DNA from: Croceicoccus sp.
GTDB taxonomy: Bacteria > Pseudomonadota > Alphaproteobacteria > Sphingomonadales > Sphingomonadaceae
DNA: 17,799 nt
Reading direction: 5' to 3'
NCBI GenBank assembly: GCA_029936705.1
Contig: JAPYSD010000023.1
Location: forward strand, 1-17,799
Below, piece by piece: positions 1-6,175 of the stretch (position 1 is the stretch's first letter; every line of letters starts with the position of its first letter). A model generated the notes under the pieces. It saw only the letters and a program-made list of their open reading frames with translations, was not told where the DNA came from and made no database searches. The translations under genes were made by a program, and so were the position numbers.

Positions 1-1354
1 GGAAGAAATCGCTCGACCCCAGCTGGAACCGCCGGCGTTCCGCCTGCGCCAGTTCGCGGGCAAGCTCGTATTCCTGCTCCGCCGTGGCAACCAGCAGCTC
101 CGCGCCTTCCAGCGCGATCCGCATCGTCTCGACCTCGTTACGGATCTGGTCGCGCAGGAATTGCTGCTGGATCGAAAGCTCGTCCAGCTTCGCTTCCGCC
201 TCGACCACGCGTCCCCGCGCCGCGCGGTTCTGCAGCGGGACGGAAAAGCGCACTCCGACGATGGTCTCGAACGGAGTGCGGCTCGGCCCGCCCAGCCCCT
301 CGTCGCCGATGTCCTTGGCGACCTCGCCCAGCAGGTCGAGCCGGGGCTTCATCGCGTTCTCCGCCAGCGCCAGGCTCAGCACCGACTGGTCGATCCGCGC
401 CAGCAGGCTCTGCAGCTCGGGCCGCTGAGCCAGGCGAAAGGCGGGGTCGACGGACAGCAGCGCCAGCGCCGCCGCGTCCGCGGGCAGGCGGTCGGCGCCG
501 ACAACGACTGGATCGCCGTTCGCGTCGCGGTAGAACAGCGACAGGCGTACCGCCGCGGCCTGGAACGCCTGTTCCGCCTCGATCACGCGGGCGCGGCGGC
601 GGACCAGGTTCTGCTCGTTCTCGGTCCTCAATATGCGGGGCTGCGCGCCCAGTTCGACCTGCCGGTCGATCCCGCCGGTGCGGTCCTGCGCCAGCGCCAG
701 CAGGTCGCGATAGGAATTGAGGCGCAGGCCCGCCGCGACCCATTCCTGATAGGCCTCGATCGCGCGGCTCTGCACGCCGATGGCGGCGGCCTCGGCCTCG
801 AACCGGGCGATGTCGATGCCGCGCGCCGCGATCGAGCGCTGGGCGCGCCGCTCGTCGATCAGCCGGTCGCGCAGCAGCGAATAGAGCGCGCCGATCTTCA
901 GCTCGCCCAGCTCGTTGGTAAAGGCCTTGTCCTCGTAGATCGGGAAATCGCCGCGGCTGACGCGGTAGCCACCATAGGCATAGCCGCCATTGGCCGCGAA
1001 CGGGCGGTTGATCTCGCCCGACGCGATGGTGCCGCCGTAATAGCCGGTGACGCGGCTGCGCCCCTCGACGTCGAAGACCGTGTCGAACGCGCCTTCGGCC
1101 TTCAGCGCGGTGCCCTGCGCCTGCCGCAGGCGGGCCAGCGCCTCGATGATCTGGGGCGCGGTGCGCGCCGACTGGTACAGCAGTTCGTCCAGCAGCAGCG
1201 GCCCGGTCTGCGGCTCCGCCTCCGGCGCGGGTGCAACCGTGGACGCGGGCACGGGCACGGGCGCGGCATCCTGCGCCAGCGCCGGCAGCGCGCAGGCGCC
1301 GCCGGCGATAAGCCCCGTCATCATCAGCCTTTTCATCATCATCAGCTTCGTCAT
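1..1354 (-). CDS. TolC-family outer-membrane efflux/secretion channel (3' end beyond left edge)
   Basis: About 451 codons are visible and the gene runs off the left edge, so its C-terminus is missing. The N-terminus (MTKLMMMKRLMM, then a hydrophobic stretch ending ALPALAQ) is a signal peptide with likely cleavage near residue 27. The body is alpha-helical and rich in Gln, Arg, Glu and Ala. It contains the TolC-type pattern PxLDLLGEV, then VGVRFSVPLQNRAARGRV and, at the visible end, ELAQAERRRFQLGSSDFF, the segment normally found near the end of TolC-family proteins. The expected role is a trimeric outer-membrane duct that docks on the adaptor encoded just upstream. The ATG at 1354 lies 5 nt after the adaptor stop, so it is probably translated by reinitiation; no good ribosome binding site is seen. 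Several further ATGs in the first 12 codons leave the exact start open. The family call is firm; the substrate is unknown. Confidence 0.9.
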   Translation of the reverse strand, partial: MTKLMMMKRLMMTGLIAGGACALPALAQDAAPVPVPASTVAPAPEAEPQTGPLLLDELLYQSARTAPQIIEALARLRQAQGTALKAEGAFDTVFDVEGRSRVTGYYGGTIASGEINRPFAANGGYAYGGYRVSRGDFPIYEDKAFTNELGELKIGALYSLLRDRLIDERRAQRSIAARGIDIARFEAEAAAIGVQSRAIEAYQEWVAAGLRLNSYRDLLALAQDRTGGIDRQVELGAQPRILRTENEQNLVRRRARVIEAEQAFQAAAVRLSLFYRDANGDPVVVGADRLPADAAALALLSVDPAFRLAQRPELQSLLARIDQSVLSLALAENAMKPRLDLLGEVAKDIGDEGLGGPSRTPFETIVGVRFSVPLQNRAARGRVVEAEAKLDELSIQQQFLRDQIRNEVETMRIALEGAELLVATAEQEYELARELAQAERRRFQLGSSDFF

Positions 1355-1359
1355 GCCGA

Positions 1360-2412
1360 TCAAGACGTCGAACCCCAACCGCTGCCCGGTTCCGAAGTCT
1401 CGCTCCCCGTGCGGTCGTATTGCAAGGGGAAGTCGTTCAGCTGGCGCCAGATCTCGAACCCGACGGTGACGGTATTGCCGCGCACCCAGCCCACGACATT
1501 GCTGCCCTGCCGGACGAAACGCTCGCCCGGCCACGGGCGCTCGGCACCCGGATAGGGTTCGACCAGCACGCGGAACTGGCCATTGGGCCCCGCGACCGGG
1601 TCGATGGTGCGCACCCGCCCGTCATAGACGCCATAGACCAGATTGGGCCAACCGCTGAACTGGATCGCGGGAAAACCCTCGAACTCGAGCCGCACGGGGC
1701 TGCCGCGTTCGATGATCGGCACGTCGCGCGCATTGACGAACAGCTCGACCGCGCGCTGCACTTCCTCGGGCGCGATGACCGCCATGACGGTCCCGGCGGT
1801 GATCAGCTGCCCGCCAAGCTGCCCGTTGACCTGCTGCACGCGCCCCTCGCGCGGGGCGACGACCAGCTGGGCGGAACGGCGGCTGATCTCGGTTTCGATC
1901 CGGTTGATGGAGGCGCGCGCCTCGGCGATCGTGGCATCGGCCTGCGCCACCCGGATCTGCGCCTGCTCGTACTCGCGGCGCGATGCCAGCCCTTCGGCCA
2001 GCAGCTGGCGGGTGCGCTCGACATCGATGCCCGCGACCTGGCGGGCCTGCCGCATGGCGGCGATCTCGGCCTCAAGCTGCGACCGTTCGGAATTGAGGCG
2101 CGAGAGCAGGCCGGGATCGACGTCGACCACCCGCGCGATCGGATCGCCCTCGGCCACGAAGTCGCCGTCGCTGACGAAGAACTGCTCCACCCGCCCCTCG
2201 ATCACCGATGTCACCTGGCGCGGCCGGTCGTCCGGGTCGAGCGAGACGACCTTGCCCATGCCCTGCGCGGTCTGCACCCAGGGTACGAACAGCAATGCGA
2301 CCGCCAGCACGAAGCCCAGCCCGATCAGCCAGGCCATCACCACCGCGATGCGCGGCGGCCGAAGCGAGGCGAGCGTGACGAAATGCTTCCGGTTCTCGGG
2401 ACGGTCAGGCAT
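1360..2412 (-). CDS. HlyD-family periplasmic adaptor (membrane fusion protein)
   Basis: A 350-residue adaptor that should link an inner-membrane transporter to the TolC-type channel encoded next. It has a short cytoplasmic N-terminus, one membrane segment at about residues 21-44, and a first lipoyl half (SVIEGRVEQFFVSDGDFVAEGD, about 69-90). A coiled-coil hairpin follows (about 100-180, rich in Glu, Arg, Gln, Ala), then the second lipoyl half (VVAPREGRVQQV, about 184-195) and beta-barrel regions. The C-terminal stretch RQGSNVVGWVRGNTVTVGFE-IWRQLNDFP resembles HlyD-type adaptors of ABC export systems. At 350 residues it is shorter than E. coli HlyD (about 480). The ATG at 2412 was chosen because it overlaps the stop of the upstream ABC gene by 8 nt and has GGAGGAG close upstream. 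Earlier in-frame starts would lie inside the ABC gene and add a non-homologous tail. Family call sure; substrate unknown. Confidence 0.92.
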   Translation of the reverse strand: MPDRPENRKHFVTLASLRPPRIAVVMAWLIGLGFVLAVALLFVPWVQTAQGMGKVVSLDPDDRPRQVTSVIEGRVEQFFVSDGDFVAEGDPIARVVDVDPGLLSRLNSERSQLEAEIAAMRQARQVAGIDVERTRQLLAEGLASRREYEQAQIRVAQADATIAEARASINRIETEISRRSAQLVVAPREGRVQQVNGQLGGQLITAGTVMAVIAPEEVQRAVELFVNARDVPIIERGSPVRLEFEGFPAIQFSGWPNLVYGVYDGRVRTIDPVAGPNGQFRVLVEPYPGAERPWPGERFVRQGSNVVGWVRGNTVTVGFEIWRQLNDFPLQYDRTGSETSEPGSGWGSTS

Positions 2413-4087
2413 CCTGCTCCTCCCGCTCGGCCACGAAGCGCTGCAGTTCGGCATGGCTGGCAAAGCGGTGCTGTTCGCGGCTGCCCAGCCACATGTACGC
2501 ATCCAGCGAGATCGCCTCGGGCCGCCGGGTGGACAGCAGCACGGTCGTCCCGCTTTCGCGAAGCAGCGCCAACGCGGCCTTGAGCCGTTCGACCGGCATC
2601 ATGTCGAACAGCTCGGACATCAGCAGCACCTTGGGCTTGCTGAGGATCGCATTGGCCAGTTTCAGCTGCATGACCTCGGCAATGGTCAGCGGCGCGCCGG
2701 AAGACGACAGCAGCGTGTCGAACCCGTCGGGCAGGGTCGCGACGCGGCGGCCCAGCCCCACGGTGTCGAGCGCCGCCATCATCGCCTTGCTGTCGCCGTG
2801 GTCCAGCGCCAGCGTCAGATATTCGCGGATCGTCACCTCGACGATGGTCGGGCGGTTCAGCACCGTCACGGCAGAGCGCAGCAGGTACATGTCGAACGTG
2901 CCCAAATCGCCCTTGCCGATCAGCACCTGCCCCCGGTCGGGCAAAAGATGCCGCTTGAGCAGGCCTGCCATCACGCGTTCCAGCCCCGGCTCGACCACCG
3001 CGACGACCTGCTCGCCCCCGGCCAGCGCAAAGGACAGGTGCGCCTCGCCCTGCACTACCTCGCGCATGCGGATCGAACCGTCGGACGGCTCCTCGCCCGA
3101 TGCGCGGTTGCTTTCCTGCGGGATCGAGAACAGCAGCGACAGCTCCTCGGAACTGGCCGCCATCTCGTAGAAGGTGTCGAGATACCAGCCCAGCTGCGAG
3201 ATGCCGTAGAACACGCCCGACAGGATCAGCTCTGCCGCGACCAGCTGGCCGATCGACAGCTGCCCCTGGATGATGAGGTTGCCGCCCAGCGCCAGCAGCC
3301 CAGCGCTGGCCAGCGCGTACAGCAGGAAATAGGCGACCGCCTGCGAGAAGCTGTAATGGAAATAATGCTTGTGCGCGTCGACATAGGCCGCGGTCAGCCG
3401 CTCCGTCCGGTCCATCGCAAAGCCAACATAGCGGCTGGACTTGTAGAAGCCGTTCGACCCGCCCACGCTTTCCAGCCAGTGCGCCGCATTGTGCTTGGCA
3501 TGCGAAAGCCCGACCGCGCCCGTCACCGCGCCGCGCCGCCAGATCAGCCAGATCAGCGCCACCACCCCCACCAGCACCAGGTTGAAGGCCAGGAAGAACG
3601 GGTGGTAGAAGCTGGTCACCGCAAGGCCCACGATCGCCTGCAGCAGGATGGTGAACGCCCCGATCACCAGGCTGGGCAGCGCCTTTTGCAGCACCGGCAT
3701 GTCGAAATAGCGGTTGAACAAGTGCCCGCTGTTCGCGTCCGAGAAATAGGGGTTCTGCGCATGCACTGCGCGCACGGTAATCTCGGCCACGACGCGGGCG
3801 AAGATGCGGCGTTCGAACATGGCCATGACGTAAAGCCGCAGCGCGCTGAGCCCGGCGACCAGCAGCAACAGGAACAGCAGCACGCCCGACAGCGTCCATA
3901 GCGGCGCGGGCAGCGTGGTGCGCGCGACGCTGTTGATCAGGACCTGGACCGAGATCGGCGTCGCCAGCGACAGCAGGGTGATGGCAATGGTATAGACGAT
4001 CCCGATGCGGACATAGCCATAGTCGGGGCCGATGATCTCTGCCATCCACTGCGCGGCGTCACGCAAACCCAGTCTTTGTCCAGCCAC
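2405..4087 (-). CDS. ABC-exporter-like membrane protein with a degenerate nucleotide-binding domain
   Basis: A 560-residue protein with the layout of an ABC half-exporter: six membrane segments between about residues 24 and 310, then about 220 residues that align along their length with an ABC nucleotide-binding domain. The fold-level landmarks remain: AGGEQVVAVV before the P-loop, LPDRGQVLI, LPDGFDTLL, ANAILSKPKVLL and SGTTVLLSTRR. The catalytic elements do not. The Walker A position reads VEPGLERVM (about 365-373) with no GxxGxGKS/T. The Q-loop Gln is Asn. The LSGGQ position reads LTIAEV (about 467-472). Walker B is LLMSE, with Asp replaced by Ser491 and only Glu492 kept. The H-loop His is Arg521. 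The frame is open throughout. There is no N-terminal peptidase C39 domain. The GTG at 4087 was chosen because AAGGAG lies 5 nt upstream and no such site precedes the in-frame ATG 28 codons earlier. It is first gene of the cassette with the adaptor and TolC-like channel. That it cannot hydrolyse ATP is my inference. Confidence 0.85.
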   Translation of the reverse strand: MAGQRLGLRDAAQWMAEIIGPDYGYVRIGIVYTIAITLLSLATPISVQVLINSVARTTLPAPLWTLSGVLLFLLLLVAGLSALRLYVMAMFERRIFARVVAEITVRAVHAQNPYFSDANSGHLFNRYFDMPVLQKALPSLVIGAFTILLQAIVGLAVTSFYHPFFLAFNLVLVGVVALIWLIWRRGAVTGAVGLSHAKHNAAHWLESVGGSNGFYKSSRYVGFAMDRTERLTAAYVDAHKHYFHYSFSQAVAYFLLYALASAGLLALGGNLIIQGQLSIGQLVAAELILSGVFYGISQLGWYLDTFYEMAASSEELSLLFSIPQESNRASGEEPSDGSIRMREVVQGEAHLSFALAGGEQVVAVVEPGLERVMAGLLKRHLLPDRGQVLIGKGDLGTFDMYLLRSAVTVLNRPTIVEVTIREYLTLALDHGDSKAMMAALDTVGLGRRVATLPDGFDTLLSSSGAPLTIAEVMQLKLANAILSKPKVLLMSELFDMMPVERLKAALALLRESGTTVLLSTRRPEAISLDAYMWLGSREQHRFASHAELQRFVAEREEQDA

Positions 4088-4092
4088 AGCAA

Positions 4093-4098
4093 CTCCTT
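4093..4098 (-). promoter_or_regulatory. Ribosome binding site for the ABC-like gene
   Basis: The minus strand reads AAGGAG, then 5 nt, then GTG. This near-perfect Shine-Dalgarno site decides the start of the ABC-like gene in favour of the GTG at 4087 over the in-frame ATGs at 4171 and 4045. Confidence 0.7.
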
Positions 4099-4185
4099 GA
4101 AGATCGCACCCCTTCGCGGTCGCGGTACATAAGGAGAGATGCGCTGCGCCAAAAGCCGGATTAACGCGCAAAACTGTAATTTATT

Positions 4186-4197
4186 GTTTCCGGAAAC
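4186..4197. promoter_or_regulatory. 12-bp perfect palindrome, candidate operator
   Basis: The sequence GTTTCCGGAAAC equals its own reverse complement and sits about 100 bp upstream of the ABC-like start, beside the AT-rich tract. It could be a binding site for a dimeric regulator. No regulator gene is visible in the window, so the assignment rests only on symmetry and position. Confidence 0.3.
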
Positions 4198-4225
4198 GCC
4201 CGGTATCTTCGGCCGTCCCTGCCCG

Positions 4226-5452
4226 TCAACGCACGATGGCGAAGCCGACCCGCAGCCGCGTCGTCCAGCGGTCATAATCCAGCAGGTTCTCGCCATACCC
4301 GGCAAAGCCCTGACCGAAGACATAGAGGTTGAGGTCGGTATCGACGATCCGGTCGAGCGGATAGGACAGCTCGCCGTCGATCGCACCCTTGCCGCTGGAA
4401 AAGTTGAAGCGGCTCTGCGTGGTGAGGCGCAGGCCGTCGTCCTGCCCAACCTCGAGGAAGAGGCCCGTCGAACCGCGATAGCGGCGGATGTCGGGATTGT
4501 CTTCCAGGTCGCCCACATACAAGAACACGCGCGGCCCGACCGAGACGGTGTAGTCGCCCGCCTGGAACGTGCCGACCGGCTGGACATAGACCGTGTTGGC
4601 GCTGCGCGACTGCAGGCCGTCGCGGCCGTTGGATTCGTGCCGCACGCCCAGCTGCCCGCCCAGCGCGATGCCATCGCCCAGATCCACCGCCGGTTGCAGA
4701 TAGAACAGCTCGGGCATGAAATCGATGTTGCGAAAGGGGGAGGATTCGGAGCCGAGATCCCAGAACAGCCGCTGGGTATAGCCAAAATGGATGCCGTTCA
4801 CGATCGGCGCATCGCCGCCGACATCGCCCGCGTCGCCGAACAGCTGGTACTTGAACCCGATCTGCAGCCGCGCGTCGCTATTGGTGCCGGGGCCATAGGC
4901 GGCATAGATCGGCTGATAGGCGGACAGATTGCCCAGGAACGCGTTGCCCCGCTCCGGCTCGGCCGAGGGAACTTCGCTGTCAGCCAGCGGCAGGCCAAGC
5001 GCCAGCCTGCTGCGCCCTCCGTCCTCGCCCGGCGCCTCGGGAACGGCAGGCAGCGAGAATGCATAGGCAGGCGAGGGCGTGCCCAGCGCAAGCTGCATCG
5101 CGGTTTCGGCGGCAAGCTGGCGGGGCCGCGCAAAGGTGCAGTCCACCACCGCGAACCTGCCGGGCTCGACGATATTGGTCGCATCCTTGGGCGTGCAGCT
5201 CAGCCGCACCCGGTATTGCTGCTCCGCTGCCGTAAGGATCGCGCCGAATTCGGCGGGGATCTGCGCCGCCGCGCCATCTGCGGGATTGATCGCCACCACC
5301 CGCACCGCGACCGTTGATCCATCACCGCCCATCGCGATCGAATCCACCAGCAGGCGCGGTTCCTCCGCCGCCCAGGCAGCCTGCACCGGCATGGCAAGCA
5401 GCATCGCGCCAATGGCGGGGCGCAGCAGTCGGGCGGATACGGATGTGGTCAT
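4226..5452 (-). CDS. pldA: Outer-membrane phospholipase A (OMPLA/PldA family) with extra N-terminal region
   Basis: A 408-residue exported protein. OMPLA hydrolyses acyl chains of phospholipids that reach the outer leaflet of the outer membrane, acting as a calcium-dependent dimer. A signal peptide (residues 1-28, ending QAAWAA) is followed by about 135 residues with two cysteines (Cys86, Cys105) that are not part of classical OMPLA. The beta-barrel domain starts near residue 170 (AFLGNLSAYQPIYAAYGPG). The active-site segment reads GVRHESNGRDGLQSRSAN. His272, Ser274 and Asn286 have the same spacing as E. coli His142, Ser144 and Asn156, and Arg277 and Ser282 match its calcium-site positions. 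The C-terminus RVGFAIVR suits a last beta strand. E. coli OMPLA is 289 residues, so this one is longer at its N-terminus. The ATG at 5452 gives the cleanest signal peptide; no strong ribosome site is seen. Catalytic assignment is strong; the role of the extension is unknown. Confidence 0.9.
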   Translation of the reverse strand: MTTSVSARLLRPAIGAMLLAMPVQAAWAAEEPRLLVDSIAMGGDGSTVAVRVVAINPADGAAAQIPAEFGAILTAAEQQYRVRLSCTPKDATNIVEPGRFAVVDCTFARPRQLAAETAMQLALGTPSPAYAFSLPAVPEAPGEDGGRSRLALGLPLADSEVPSAEPERGNAFLGNLSAYQPIYAAYGPGTNSDARLQIGFKYQLFGDAGDVGGDAPIVNGIHFGYTQRLFWDLGSESSPFRNIDFMPELFYLQPAVDLGDGIALGGQLGVRHESNGRDGLQSRSANTVYVQPVGTFQAGDYTVSVGPRVFLYVGDLEDNPDIRRYRGSTGLFLEVGQDDGLRLTTQSRFNFSSGKGAIDGELSYPLDRIVDTDLNLYVFGQGFAGYGENLLDYDRWTTRLRVGFAIVR

Positions 5453-5519
5453 GAGGCCCGCGTTACCTTGCGCCGGCATGCCGGTCAAAGCATGAACCGC
5501 CCCCGCCGCACAGCCCAAC

Positions 5520-5558
5520 AAAAAAAGGCCCGCGCCGCCATCGTGGCAGTGCGGGCCT
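5520..5558 (-). terminator. Rho-independent terminator of the small Asp-rich protein gene
   Basis: On the minus strand an 8-bp stem AGGCCCGC/GCGGGCCT (arms 5551-5558 and 5526-5533) encloses a second small stem, and the structure is followed by a run of seven T. It lies about 20 nt past the stop of the upstream small gene and separates that gene from the phospholipase. It is the clearest terminator in the window. Confidence 0.85.
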
Positions 5559-5579
5559 CTTAGCGATCAGGCAAAAGCC

Positions 5580-5996
5580 TTACATCGGCGGCATGTCCGG
5601 CTGACCATCATAGTCATCGTCCATGGTATCCGGCATGCCGTCGCCGGTCGTGTCCCAAGCATCCGGCCGTGTATCGCTGTCGCGGTCCCAGGCATCCATC
5701 GTCCCGTCACCGTCGGTGTCCATCGTCGGCGCATTGGTCTGCGGCGTGGTGGTGCTCGGCGGGACCGGGGTGCGCGTCATCGGATCCGTCGACGGCATCG
5801 TTGGCGTGGTCGGCGTGGTCGTGGTCATCGGGTCCTGCGCCGGCGGCATCGGCGATGTCGGCATCGTGTCGCGCGGATCCGCCGTGTTCGGCAGCGAACC
5901 CGGCATCGCCTCTTGCTGCGGGACGGTCTGTGCCATTGCGGGGGTTACGAATAGAGCGGCGCCAGCAAGGCTTCCAAGAAGCATCTTCGTGTTCAT
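5580..5996 (-). CDS. Small secreted protein with Pro/Thr/Met-rich linker and Asp-rich calcium-binding-like repeats
   Basis: A 138-residue exported protein of unknown function. Residues 1-22 form a signal peptide (MNTKMLLGSLAGAALFVTPAMA). Residues 23-90 are low complexity, rich in Pro, Thr and Met, with short repeats such as TTTTPTTPT and repeated DPMT. Residues 92-133 are Asp-rich with spaced DxDGDG-like units (DTDGDGTMDAWDRDSD, then DTTGDGMPDTMDDDYDGQPD), like calcium loops of thrombospondin type 3 repeats or EF-hands. There is no lipobox cysteine and no cysteine at all. The ATG at 5996 has AGGAG six nt upstream. The gene is probably its own transcription unit: a 183-bp gap precedes it and a strong terminator follows. 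An envelope or extracellular calcium-binding role is an inference from composition. I do not recognise a named family. Confidence 0.8.
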   Translation of the reverse strand: MNTKMLLGSLAGAALFVTPAMAQTVPQQEAMPGSLPNTADPRDTMPTSPMPPAQDPMTTTTPTTPTMPSTDPMTRTPVPPSTTTPQTNAPTMDTDGDGTMDAWDRDSDTRPDAWDTTGDGMPDTMDDDYDGQPDMPPM

Positions 5997-6002
5997 GCCA
6001 AT

Positions 6003-6007
6003 CTCCT
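6003..6007 (-). promoter_or_regulatory. Ribosome binding site of the small Asp-rich protein gene
   Basis: The minus strand reads AGGAG followed by 6 nt and the ATG at 5996, which supports this as a real translated gene and fixes its start. Confidence 0.7.
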
Positions 6008-6014
6008 GTGGGCA

Positions 6015-6040
6015 TTGATTCCAGTAGTATGGTTAATCAA
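6015..6040. promoter_or_regulatory. Inverted repeat TTGATT-N14-AATCAA upstream of the small gene
   Basis: Arms at 6015-6020 and 6035-6040 are perfect inverted copies separated by 14 nt. They lie in the only AT-rich patch of this gap, about 20-45 bp upstream of the ATG at 5996. The spacing is compatible with a regulator site or with part of the promoter; the minus strand carries CATACT within it, which could be a -10 element, but no matching -35 is clear. Confidence 0.25.
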
Positions 6041-6175
6041 CGGACCCGCGCCGGCTCCGTGCCGCCATATCGCGCAGGGCGCCCCCTGCCCGCGACAGGG
6101 CGAAATACGGCGCGGGCGGCAGTCGACCAGCGGTAGCAGGCGAACGACGAACGGCTGCGCCGCTCGCAGCGCGGA
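6041..6175. other. GC-rich intergenic stretch with hairpins, downstream of the beta-oxidation operon
   Basis: No gene is supported here. A perfect 6-bp stem with 5-nt loop lies at 6154-6170 (GCTGCG/CGCAGC) a few bases past the stop of the CoA-transferase gene. A second GC-rich dyad built on CCCTG/CAGGG lies near 6083-6103. Neither is followed by a T run, so they are at best weak or factor-dependent terminators. Confidence 0.4.

Larger units (their letters stand above)
4088..4225. other. Intergenic region upstream of the export cassette
   Basis: This 138-bp gap separates the phospholipase stop from the GTG of the ABC-like gene. It holds an AT-rich stretch at about 4161-4190, unlike the GC-rich surroundings, and a 12-bp perfect palindrome next to it. 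The cassette promoter probably lies here, but no convincing -35/-10 pair can be read. No intrinsic terminator of the upstream phospholipase gene is evident, so read-through into the cassette is possible. Confidence 0.5.

Noticed and set aside
2405..3100. Frameshift or sequencing error as the cause of the missing Walker motifs
   Set aside because: The reading frame is continuous and the spacer segments between the motifs still align with ABC domains in the same frame, so the substitutions are point changes, not a frame slip.
161..3901. Long plus-strand open frames opposite the TolC, HlyD and ABC-like genes
   Set aside because: The minus strand encodes recognisable proteins with signal peptide, membrane segments and family motifs. 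The plus-strand translations are rich in His, Arg, Gln and Ala without motifs, as expected of antisense frames in GC-rich genes.
4186..4197. The GTTTCCGGAAAC palindrome as a terminator of the phospholipase gene
   Set aside because: With a 4-nt loop the stem would be only 4 bp and there is no T run directly after it.
5690..5880. Short repeats as a CRISPR-like or tandem DNA array
   Set aside because: The repetition comes from low-complexity Pro/Thr and Asp/Gly codons in the small secreted protein; there are no regular repeat-spacer units.
6154..6170. GC hairpin as a rho-independent terminator of the beta-oxidation operon
   Set aside because: The stem is good but no T tract follows on the minus strand, so it does not meet the usual pattern.
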